From assembly GCA_025362705.1 (NCBI GenBank), contig JANYFH010000049.1, positions 1-15,346 on the forward strand: a stretch of 15,346 bases of DNA, given 5' to 3'. Position 1 is the stretch's first letter, and every line of letters starts with the position of its first letter. The position numbers and the translations under genes were made by a program. Below are positions 7,893-15,009 of the stretch, piece after piece. The notes under the pieces are model-generated. The model did not search any database, was not told where the DNA came from, and saw only the letters and a list, made by a program, of their open reading frames with translations. Source of the DNA: Betaproteobacteria bacterium. GTDB taxonomy: Bacteria > Pseudomonadota > Gammaproteobacteria > Burkholderiales > Usitatibacteraceae.

Positions 7893-7920
7893 GTTGAATA
7901 TCTGATATTCATCCCCATTT
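7893..7920 (+). promoter_or_regulatory. Candidate sigma-32 (heat-shock) promoter of htpX
   Basis: GTTGAAT (7893-7899), a 13-base spacer and CCCCATTT (7913-7920) closely match the RpoH consensus CTTGAAA / CCCCATnT, with the -10 element fully matching. Transcription would begin near 7927, about 90 bases before the htpX ATG. HtpX is an established heat-shock and envelope-stress gene in enterobacteria, which fits. The gene-free stretch 7813-8016 holds nothing else I recognise. Confidence 0.68.
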
Positions 7921-8016
7921 CAGCGAGGCAAAGTTGGTGAGTGATGGCCCAGTTCGCAATTCTGTGGCTCACAGTACAATCCATCCATTATTTCCATTAA
8001 CAGGAACGATCAAGCT

Positions 8017-8892
8017 ATGAAACGTGTATTCCTCTTCCTTCTGACCAACCTGGCTGTCATGGTCGTGCTGGGTGTCGTCACCAGCGCGTTGGGTGTTAAC
8101 CGATTCCTGACGGCCAACGGCCTCAATCTGCCGATGTTGCTGGCATTTTCCGCCGTCGTCGGCTTTACTGGCGCGATTTTTTCGTTGCTCATCTCCAAAC
8201 CAATGGCCAAGTGGAGTACGGGTGCGACGGTCATTGAGAGTCCGCGCAACGAAACCGAACAGTGGCTCCTCGAAACCGTTCGCCGCCTGGCACAAAAGGG
8301 CAATATCGGCATGCCGGAAGTTGCCATTTATGAAGGTGATCCGAACGCCTTTGCGACCGGCGCATTCAAGAATTCATCGCTCGTTGCCGTCTCCACCGGA
8401 CTCCTGGAGTCGATGACGAAAGAAGAAGTCGAAGCAGTACTGGCGCATGAAATTTCCCACGTCGTCAATGGCGATATGGTGACACTCACGCTGATTCAGG
8501 GTGTGGTGAATACCTTCGTCGTTTTCCTCGCCAAGATCGTCGGCTACTTTGTTGATCGCGTGGTACTCAAAAATGACCGTGACGGACCCGGCATCGGCTA
8601 CTACGTGACCGACATTGCCTGCCAGATTATTTTTGGTTTGGCTGCGTCAATCATCGTTGCGTGGTTTTCGCGTCAGCGTGAATTTCGCGCAGATGCGGGT
8701 GCTGCAAGCCTGATGGGTACGCCGCAACCGATGATCAAGGCGCTGGCTCGATTGGGCGGTGTGGATGCAGGCGAGTTGCCAAAATCGATGGCAGCTTCGG
8801 GCATATCGGATAAGGTCGGTGTAATGGCGCTGTTCGCCAGCCACCCGCCAATGCAGGAGCGCATCGCCGCGTTGCAGAATCGCCAGCAATAA
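8017..8892 (+). CDS. htpX: HtpX membrane zinc metalloprotease (M48B)
   Basis: This 291-residue inner-membrane protease, with its active site on the cytoplasmic face, degrades misfolded membrane proteins, working with FtsH in enterobacteria. The length matches the family. Two N-terminal membrane helices (about 4-26 and 38-60) precede the catalytic domain. The zinc motif HEISH is at 144-148, followed by VVNGD; the third ligand is Glu222 in REFRADAGAA. Two further hydrophobic segments lie at about 157-178 and 195-215. The C-terminus has the family-typical LFASHPPMQERIAAL. The start ATG has AGGA about 11 bases upstream, and the protein begins MKRVFLFLLTNLAVM as in known HtpX. A sigma-32-like promoter lies upstream and a strong terminator downstream, so it is probably a single-gene heat-shock transcript. 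Confidence 0.98.
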   Translation: MKRVFLFLLTNLAVMVVLGVVTSALGVNRFLTANGLNLPMLLAFSAVVGFTGAIFSLLISKPMAKWSTGATVIESPRNETEQWLLETVRRLAQKGNIGMPEVAIYEGDPNAFATGAFKNSSLVAVSTGLLESMTKEEVEAVLAHEISHVVNGDMVTLTLIQGVVNTFVVFLAKIVGYFVDRVVLKNDRDGPGIGYYVTDIACQIIFGLAASIIVAWFSRQREFRADAGAASLMGTPQPMIKALARLGGVDAGELPKSMAASGISDKVGVMALFASHPPMQERIAALQNRQQ

Positions 8893-8906
8893 TCGTTGGT
8901 AAAAAA

Positions 8907-8936
8907 AGAAAGGGCCGCAGCACTGCGGCCTTTTTT
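8907..8936. terminator. Bidirectional rho-independent terminator
   Basis: A GGCCGCA / TGCGGCC stem (8913-8919 with 8924-8930, loop GCAC) is followed by six T on the plus strand and preceded by an A-rich stretch (8901-8911) that gives a U-tract on the minus strand. It lies between the convergent htpX and the gene ending at 8958 and can stop transcription from both sides. Confidence 0.9.
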
Positions 8937-8957
8937 GTTGCGCAGCATTTAGCGCAG

Positions 8958-9758
8958 TTATTCGCTCGGCTTCTTGAACACCGATTTAAACGCCCCGAAC
9001 AGCCCGCTTTTTTTCTCCTCCTCCACCGGTGGTGGCTCGGGATTCGCGACGTATTGCGGGACCTTCATCTGCGGTCTTACAAACTGTCCCGTCGCACTCG
9101 CGTTGAATGCCGGGCGCCGATTCAGGTCTTTGAAATTGGAGTCCTTACCAATGAAGAGCTTAGCCAATTCTTCCAGCGCCTTGTCGGTGACGGTATCGGG
9201 CTCCAGCGTGTAAATGGTCGGACCAAAGTCTTCAACGTTTTTGAGTTTGAAACGAATCACACCGTTGTCGTAATCACCCACTACATCTGCACCGCACAAA
9301 ACCTCGCAGTTAATCTTGAACACTTCATGCGTCGTTACACGCCGGTCGTTTTTGAACGGCTCTGAGGTAAAGCGCATATTGTTTTGCCAGAGCAAGTCGC
9401 GGAAACGTTCAATCAACTCCGCTTCGCGCTTGACAGTCAATTGTTCGGGTTTACTGCGCTTGAAATTGATGGTGACGTTTTCGTAGTGTTCCGCATTTTC
9501 GCGTTGCGACGTACGGAACTCGATACGATAGTCGCTCTGAACCAGGCCATCGATCTTGCCCACAGTGAGCAAATCATAGACGTGCGCGCATGGTGGCTTG
9601 ACCACATTCAACTGCTTGAACAATTCGCTCATGTACTGGAAGGTCTTGCGCAATGCGCGATCTACCGCAGCCGCATTGGCTTTGATCGATTGTGATTTAA
9701 CCGCTTCCTGATTCTTGAGTGTCTCGGCTTCTTTTTTGAGGTCGTCGAGAAGTCCCAT
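8958..9758 (-). CDS. Uncharacterised cytoplasmic protein with N-terminal coiled coil
   Basis: I do not recognise this 266-residue protein. It begins MGLLDDLKKEAETLKNQEAV, a helical, coiled-coil-like stretch (about 1-50), with no signal peptide or membrane helix. The middle (about 65-190) alternates charged and hydrophobic residues in a mixed alpha/beta pattern (YRIEFRTS, VTINFKRS, GVIRFKLKNVEDFGPTIYTLEPD). A proline- and glutamate-rich linker (PEPPPVEEEKK, about 240-250) leads to a basic, phenylalanine-rich tail (SGLFGAFKSVFKKP). That tail could be an amphipathic membrane or protein anchor (inference). The start is well supported: GGAGA sits four to five bases before the ATG. The gene converges on htpX, sharing its terminator, and diverges from glpK. 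Codon use and composition resemble the neighbours, so it is probably a real, resident gene. Confidence 0.85.
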   Translation of the reverse strand: MGLLDDLKKEAETLKNQEAVKSQSIKANAAAVDRALRKTFQYMSELFKQLNVVKPPCAHVYDLLTVGKIDGLVQSDYRIEFRTSQRENAEHYENVTINFKRSKPEQLTVKREAELIERFRDLLWQNNMRFTSEPFKNDRRVTTHEVFKINCEVLCGADVVGDYDNGVIRFKLKNVEDFGPTIYTLEPDTVTDKALEELAKLFIGKDSNFKDLNRRPAFNASATGQFVRPQMKVPQYVANPEPPPVEEEKKSGLFGAFKSVFKKPSE

Positions 9759-9822
9759 ACGTTCTCCAATATTCGATAGTGCGTTATGCTGCTCTGATTC
9801 TTGCTTTTTTTACTTATTTCAC

Positions 9823-9852
9823 ATTTTACCGCAGGCAAGCGACTTGTGTCTG
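9823..9852 (-). promoter_or_regulatory. Candidate promoter for the uncharacterised gene ending at 8958
   Basis: On the minus strand, CAGACA (9852-9847), an 18-base spacer and TAAAAT (9828-9823) match the -35 and -10 consensus at 4/6 and 5/6. A small dyad TTGTG-N5-CACAA (9844-9858) overlaps the -35 box. I find no equally good plus-strand promoter for glpK in this 144-bp divergent region. Confidence 0.35.
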
Positions 9853-9902
9853 CCACAAATTCAGCGACAAGCTCACGACCACATCCTTCGGAATAAGCCA
9901 AA

Positions 9903-11390
9903 ATGAAAGCCATCCTCGCCCTCGACCAAGGTACCACCAGTTCACGTGCACTGCTTTTTGATCGCGCTGGTTCTGTACTCGCCACATCGCAACGCGAATT
10001 CACCCAGCATTTTCCAAGGCCAGGTTGGGTGGAACATGATGCACTTGAAATCTGGCAAACGCAGCGCGATGTCGCCGCAGATGCCATAAAAAAATCCGCA
10101 CTTGACGCTCACGACATCGGCGCAATCGGCATCACCAACCAGCGCGAAACCACTGTGCTCTGGGACCGCACCACTGGTATTCCACTGGCGCCCGCTATCG
10201 TCTGGCAGGATCGTCGCACCGCTGATTTTTGCGAAAAACTCAAACACAAAGGACTCGAAGATACCGTCCGCGATAAAACAGGTCTGATCATCGATGCGTA
10301 TTTTTCCGGCACAAAACTGAACTGGTTGCTACAAAATATTCCTGATGCACGGCAACGAGCGATGCGCGGCGAACTCGCGTTCGGCACCATCGATAGCTGG
10401 CTAATTTGGCAACTTACCTCAGGCAAAGTCCATGCCACGGACGTTTCCAACGCGTCCCGCACGATGCTATTCAATATCCACGCGCTTTCATGGGATGACG
10501 AGTTACTTCGCGCGATGGACATTCCGCGGTCAGTGTTGCCGAAAATTGTCAGTTCAAGCGAAATTATCGGCGAGACCACCTGTGAAAATCTGCCGCGCGG
10601 CATCCCGATCGGCGGCGTTGCCGGAGATCAGCAGGCTGCTCTTTTCGGTCAGGCTTGCCATCGACCGGGCATGGCCAAAAACACCTATGGCACAGGCTGT
10701 TTCATGTTGATGAATACCGGCGACTCGCCAGTCGCTTCCAAACACAAACTGATTTCGACCGTGGCGTGGCGACTCGATGGCAAGCCAGCGCAATATGCGC
10801 TGGAAGGCAGCGTTTTCGTTGCGGGCGCCGCCGTGCAATGGCTGCGCGACGGTCTGCGCATTATCGAAAAATCGTCCGATGTGGAGGCGCTCGCGGCATC
10901 GGTGCCGGATTCGGGTGGTGTGATGGTGGTACCCGCATTCGTCGGCCTTGGCGCACCGTACTGGGACCCGACTGCCCGCGGCGCGATTCTCGGCCTTACA
11001 CGCGGCAGCACACGCGCGCACATCGCACGCGCTGCGCTGGAATCGATTGCGTTCCAAAGTGCTGAACTGGCAGGCGCAATGGTTGACGATGCGGGCGTTG
11101 ACTTGAATGAATTGCGGGTTGACGGCGGCGCTTCTGCGAATAATTTTCTGATGCAGTTCCAAGCGGATCTGATCGGTAACACTGTTGTGCGCCCCAAAGT
11201 CACCGAAACCACTGCACTGGGTGCAGCCTATCTGGCGGGGCTGGCAGTCGGATTCTGGAAAACACAAGAAGAGATCGCAGGCATGTGGGCGATTGATCGC
11301 ACGTTCGTGCCGACGATCTCAACCGACGAAGCTGGAGCACGAATAGCTGCGTGGCGACGCGCAGTTGAGCGTACAAAAAACTGGGCTTAG
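9903..11390 (+). CDS. glpK: Glycerol kinase
   Basis: This 495-residue FGGY-family kinase transfers phosphate from ATP to glycerol, giving sn-glycerol 3-phosphate for lipid synthesis or glycolysis. The length is typical. The N-terminal phosphate motif LDQGTTSSR is at 7-15. Glycerol-contacting residues are visible in NQRETTVLWDR (Arg-Glu) and AYFSGTKLNWLL (Tyr), and the catalytic aspartate lies in GVAGDQQAALFGQ (about 236-248). The C-terminal half has the family-specific VPAFVGLGAPYWDPTARGAI and the ATP-site DGGASANNFLMQFQAD. Start ATG at 9903 gives the canonical MKAILALDQGTT. No glpF, glpD or glpR lies in the window, so glpK stands alone here, and the divergent neighbour is unrelated. Regulation is not evident from the sequence. 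Confidence 0.98.
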   Translation: MKAILALDQGTTSSRALLFDRAGSVLATSQREFTQHFPRPGWVEHDALEIWQTQRDVAADAIKKSALDAHDIGAIGITNQRETTVLWDRTTGIPLAPAIVWQDRRTADFCEKLKHKGLEDTVRDKTGLIIDAYFSGTKLNWLLQNIPDARQRAMRGELAFGTIDSWLIWQLTSGKVHATDVSNASRTMLFNIHALSWDDELLRAMDIPRSVLPKIVSSSEIIGETTCENLPRGIPIGGVAGDQQAALFGQACHRPGMAKNTYGTGCFMLMNTGDSPVASKHKLISTVAWRLDGKPAQYALEGSVFVAGAAVQWLRDGLRIIEKSSDVEALAASVPDSGGVMVVPAFVGLGAPYWDPTARGAILGLTRGSTRAHIARAALESIAFQSAELAGAMVDDAGVDLNELRVDGGASANNFLMQFQADLIGNTVVRPKVTETTALGAAYLAGLAVGFWKTQEEIAGMWAIDRTFVPTISTDEAGARIAAWRRAVERTKNWA

Positions 11391-11472
11391 CGTGCGGCCT
11401 CCCCGGCGCGATCAGTCTCAAAGTCGCCCACAGTTGCATTGCTCTTTAGACGGTTTTCCGATCTTCGTTCAT

Positions 11473-11504
11473 TTGACGTGAAATCGCTGTCGCCTCGGTA
11501 GAAT
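11473..11504 (+). promoter_or_regulatory. Weak candidate promoter for the peptide/regulator unit
   Basis: TTGACG (11473-11478) and TAGAAT (11499-11504) match the -35 and -10 boxes at 5/6 each, but the 20-base spacer is longer than usual. Long spacers often mean activator or MerR-type control. This is the only promoter-like pair I see in 11391-11554. Confidence 0.35.
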
Positions 11505-11540
11505 GTAGCAACGAGACACAGAGCGCAATAACTTAACCCA

Positions 11541-11546
11541 AGGTGA
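11541..11546 (+). promoter_or_regulatory. Ribosome binding site of the small coupled ORF
   Basis: AGGTGA lies eight bases before the ATG at 11555. It is the best Shine-Dalgarno sequence ahead of the large regulator, whose own ATG at 11644 has none of comparable quality. Confidence 0.6.
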
Positions 11547-11554
11547 CTCAAGAA

Positions 11555-11644
11555 ATGAAAGCGCCGGCGATGAAAGTTTTGGGCATTGCAATTGTTGGGA
11601 CACTTATTTCAACCACCGCAACTAACTTACGGACTACGCGTTGA
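11555..11644 (+). CDS. Candidate 29-residue hydrophobic leader peptide
   Basis: A 29-codon ORF begins MKAPAMKVLGIAIVG, has a short hydrophobic core (VLGIAIVGTLIS) and ends with a basic tail. Its stop TGA (11642-11644) shares a base with the ATG of the large regulator (TGATG), a classic coupling arrangement. A good AGGTGA ribosome binding site precedes it. It could be a leader peptide controlling regulator translation, a small membrane peptide, or the remnant of a signal peptide from a lost gene. I recognise no homologue, and the call rests on initiation signals and the overlap. Confidence 0.5.
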   Translation: MKAPAMKVLGIAIVGTLISTTATNLRTTR

Positions 11645-14600
11645 TGGCGAAGGTCGCAGCCGCGCTGGCGAAACTGAGTTTCCCGAAACTGCATCGTCCG
11701 ATACAACGAACGCGCCTCTTCGCCCTGCTGGAGGCACGCGGTCACCAACCACTGCTGTGGATCGCCGGGCCGCCGGGAGCCGGCAAGAGCACGTTGGTCG
11801 CCACCTTCCTGCAAGCGCAGAAGCGTCCGGCGATCTGGTATCAGGTCGATGCGGGCGACGCGGATGTCGCGACATTTTTCTACTACCTCGGCCAGTCTGC
11901 GCCAATGGCGAAAAGGACAAAAAACACACCGCTACCGTTCCTCACGTCCGAACACTTGAACGACCTGCCGCGTTTCACGCGGCGATTTTTTCGCGAACTC
12001 TATAGTCGCCTGCCGACGCCGTCGGCCATCGTTCTGGACAACTACCAGGAGGTGGCGGCCGGGTCTACTTTCCACGGTGTCATCGAAACGGCGCTCGAGG
12101 AAATTCCGGTCGGCATCAATCTGATCGTCGTCAGTCGTGCGGAGCCACCACCGAATTTCGCGCGAGCGCTCGCCAACAACATGGTTGGCCATCTCGGGTG
12201 GGACGAGCTTCGCCTTACGCTGGAAGAAACCGCTGCGATCAGCGTTGGCAATACCCGACTGGACGAAGCCGCGCTGCGCTCGCTGCACGACCAATCAAAT
12301 GGGTGGGCTGCCGGACTCGTCCTGATGGTGGAGCGGCTCAAGCGGACAGGTGCCGTGAATCATATCTCGCTGTCGGAGACGATGGACACGGTGTTCGACT
12401 ATTTCGCCGGTCAGATATTCGACCAGAGTCCAGCGTCTTCGCGCGAATTCCTGATGCGCACCGCATGCCTGCCAAACGTGACTGTGAAGGCCGCAGTTGC
12501 AATAAGCGGCAACCCCGGCGCGGCCAAAATTCTCGACGATTTTTATCGTCGGCACCTTTTCATTGAGCGCCGCGTCGGCGAGGAAGTGACTTATACCTAT
12601 CACGATTTGTTCCGGCAGTTCCTGCGTAGCCGTGCGGCGCAGATTCTGGGTGGCGAGAAATTCGCAAGACTTTTGAGCGCTGCAGGGCATCTTCGCGAGT
12701 CAGAGGCAGATGTCGATAGTGCATTTGCGCTATATCGCGAAGCAAATGACTGGCCCGCAGTAACAAACCTTGTTCTCAACAATGCAGAGCGCCTGCAGAA
12801 CCAAGGCCGAACCCAGGTGATCAGCGCGTGGATCGATACGATGCCGCGAAAACTGATCACAACCTCGCCCTGGTTGCAGTTCTGGGCCGGCATCGCCTTG
12901 CTGGAAGTCGATCAGCCGCAGGCGGCGAAGTGGCTCGAGCCGGCTTACGATGGTTTCGTCGCGGCGGCAGACATGCACGGTCAAATGGCATGCGCTGCCG
13001 CGATCGTGGAAAGCCACTACAACGAAATGGCGGATTACCGCATGCTGGATAGGTGGGTGCCGATCCTTGAGCGCGCGTTGACCGGCTCCCCGCACTTTGC
13101 GACGCCGTTGGCCGAGGCTCGGGTATCCGCAGCCGCGCTGATTGCATTGACGCTGCGGCGGCCCGAAAGCACGGCACTCCCGGTCATCGCGACGCGCTTG
13201 CGCGAACTGCTCGAGACGGACATGGAGATTACCGCGCTTATATCGGCCGGCGGCCTGTTACTCACCCACTACATGGTGGTGGGCGATCGCGCCAAAGCGG
13301 CAGCGCTGGTCGGGTTACTGGATCCACTATCGAGCGATCCGCAGCTCGCGCCACGCCGGCGCATTCTGTGGATGATCAGCTATGCGGCGTGGGTCAACGG
13401 TGACGCGCGTTACGCCGACGCGATGGCCACGCTGGCAGAGGCTGAAGCATTGTCGGACCAGAATGGTTTCGGCGGCACGCTGAGCCACATGGTGCTGTCA
13501 CTTACCCGTTTTCGTACTGCCTTTCAGCAACGGGATCTGGTGGCAGCGAAAAGCTATCTCGCCCGTGCGGCGGCATGCGTCAAACACCCAACCCGGCTGA
13601 CGTCGTTTTATCTTAGCTATTACAAGGCCATTCTCGCGTTGCTCCAAGGCCGGCCGGATGACGCCGTCGAAGCCGGGCTGGCGACGGTGGCGCACGCCGA
13701 GGCCGCCGGCGTGCCGGCATTGCAAAGACCGAGCTTGATCGAAGTGGTCGCGTCGGCGTACGCGATGCGCGGCGAGCTCGATCAGGCTCTGATCCATTTC
13801 CGCGAGTCCCGCGCCTGCTGCACGGCGCAGCAAGCAGCGTCGTTTGATGCACCGATTGCGGTCATCGAAACCCTCATCGCATTGCGCGAAGGTGCGGACG
13901 GTGCCCACCATCTCGCGCGCAGCGTGGCCCTCTTGAAGGACACGCGAAATTTTACGTTTCTGCAGTACATCCCCGAGCGGGTGGCCGAATTTGCCGCCGC
14001 GGCGCTCGTTGCGGGGCTTGAACTCGATTACCTGCGGGAACTTGTCCGGCGGCGCCAGCTCTCCCCGCCCTCGCCGGACGCGGAATCGTGGCCCTGGCCA
14101 ATCAAGGTTTCCGCGATGGGGCCGTTCATGCTCGCCGTCGACGATACGCCGATGCGCTCCACCGGCAAGGCGCAGCGAAAGTCTCTCGACCTGTTGCAAG
14201 CGCTGATTGCGCTCGGTGGCCACGATGTGGCGACCAGTGTGTTGATCGGCAACCTGAGGCCCAGCCCGGAGGGCGATGCGGGCCGCGCATTCGAGGGCAC
14301 GCTCTACCGCTTGCGCAAACTGCTCGGACGCGACGATGCCATCCTTCTGATTGATGGCAAGCTCACGCTCAATGTGAAAATCGTCTGGGTCGATGTCTGG
14401 GCGCTCGAACGCCGACTGGACGAAGTGGAAACGGCGATTACCGATGCGAACACAGGTCATGTGTACGCGAACATAGCGGATGCGATTTTTTCGCTGTACC
14501 GAGGACACTTTCTCGAAGCGGAGGTCGACGCGGCGTGGATACTTGGATTGCGCCAGCGCCTGCGGGGGAGGTTCTTGCGAAATCTGCTGGTACTCGGCCA

Positions 14601-14838
14601 GCACCTGGAAGGTCAAGGCGAGGCCGAGCGGGCCGCGCGCTTGTACGAGCGCGGACTGGAGCAGGATAACCTCGCCGAAGAACTTTACCGTCGCTTGATG
14701 TTGACCTATCAAAAGTTGGGTCAATCGGCAGCCGCACTGGAAGTCTATCGTCGCTGCCGCCACCTCCTCTCCGTGGTGCTCGGCGTTAAACCTTCCGCGG
14801 AAACCGAGGCGATCTACCGGTCGCTCAAGACCGACTGA
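11644..14838 (+). CDS. STAND ATPase-TPR regulator with C-terminal winged helix and BTAD
   Basis: This 1064-residue cytoplasmic protein is a probable signal-integrating transcription activator. The N-terminus (about 15-330) is a MalT-like STAND NTPase: Walker A GPPGAGKST at 42-50, Walker B IVLDNYQE near 128-135, then the sensor VVSRAEPPP and SNGWAAGLVLM, both typical of MalT/LuxR-ATPases. Residues about 340-810 are helical TPR-like repeats, the usual ligand- or partner-binding arm. A winged helix (about 820-925: SAMGPFMLAVDD, FEGTLYRLRKLLGRDDAILL) and a bacterial transcriptional activator domain (about 925-1064: ARLYERGLEQDNLAEELYRR, YRRCRHLLSVVLG) close the protein. So the SARP-like DNA-binding part replaces the LuxR helix-turn-helix of MalT. 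The motif often read as LWP in this winged helix is LRP here. I chose ATG 11644 over the adjacent TTG 11641 because it overlaps the upstream stop. G+C is visibly higher than in the left half of the window. Confidence 0.92.
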   Translation: MAKVAAALAKLSFPKLHRPIQRTRLFALLEARGHQPLLWIAGPPGAGKSTLVATFLQAQKRPAIWYQVDAGDADVATFFYYLGQSAPMAKRTKNTPLPFLTSEHLNDLPRFTRRFFRELYSRLPTPSAIVLDNYQEVAAGSTFHGVIETALEEIPVGINLIVVSRAEPPPNFARALANNMVGHLGWDELRLTLEETAAISVGNTRLDEAALRSLHDQSNGWAAGLVLMVERLKRTGAVNHISLSETMDTVFDYFAGQIFDQSPASSREFLMRTACLPNVTVKAAVAISGNPGAAKILDDFYRRHLFIERRVGEEVTYTYHDLFRQFLRSRAAQILGGEKFARLLSAAGHLRESEADVDSAFALYREANDWPAVTNLVLNNAERLQNQGRTQVISAWIDTMPRKLITTSPWLQFWAGIALLEVDQPQAAKWLEPAYDGFVAAADMHGQMACAAAIVESHYNEMADYRMLDRWVPILERALTGSPHFATPLAEARVSAAALIALTLRRPESTALPVIATRLRELLETDMEITALISAGGLLLTHYMVVGDRAKAAALVGLLDPLSSDPQLAPRRRILWMISYAAWVNGDARYADAMATLAEAEALSDQNGFGGTLSHMVLSLTRFRTAFQQRDLVAAKSYLARAAACVKHPTRLTSFYLSYYKAILALLQGRPDDAVEAGLATVAHAEAAGVPALQRPSLIEVVASAYAMRGELDQALIHFRESRACCTAQQAASFDAPIAVIETLIALREGADGAHHLARSVALLKDTRNFTFLQYIPERVAEFAAAALVAGLELDYLRELVRRRQLSPPSPDAESWPWPIKVSAMGPFMLAVDDTPMRSTGKAQRKSLDLLQALIALGGHDVATSVLIGNLRPSPEGDAGRAFEGTLYRLRKLLGRDDAILLIDGKLTLNVKIVWVDVWALERRLDEVETAITDANTGHVYANIADAIFSLYRGHFLEAEVDAAWILGLRQRLRGRFLRNLLVLGQHLEGQGEAERAARLYERGLEQDNLAEELYRRLMLTYQKLGQSAAALEVYRRCRHLLSVVLGVKPSAETEAIYRSLKTD

Positions 14839-14848
14839 TCCGGCAAGA

Positions 14849-14866
14849 CCGGCCAGCCGTGGCCGG
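14849..14866 (+). terminator. Hairpin after the regulator gene, possible weak terminator
   Basis: CCGGCCA, loop GCCG, TGGCCGG form a perfect 7-bp stem 10 bases after the stop codon. It is followed by AAATAT and not by a T-run, so rho-independent termination is uncertain. The rest of 14839-15009 holds short imperfect dyads (for example GACCG-ACG-CGGTC near 14901) but no promoter that I would call. Confidence 0.4.
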
Positions 14867-15009
14867 AAATATCCAGCATCCGCGTGTGATCCGTGGGTTA
14901 GACCGACGCGGTCGGGAGGTATTGTGTTGTTGTGGTCGCTGTTGTCACGCTCGCCAGCCTAAAGGCTATCGGCAATACGACCCTTCTCACCACATTTAAC
15001 GGAGCCCTC

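Noticed and set aside
10554..11267. Minus-strand open frame opposite glpK
   Set aside because: glpK is certain on the plus strand, and the antisense product has no domain or start signal.
13498..14763. Long minus-strand open frame (421 codons) opposite the STAND/BTAD regulator
   Set aside because: It is antisense to a gene with clear domains, its product is Arg/Gln/Pro-rich without recognisable motifs, and G+C-rich coding DNA commonly produces such frames.
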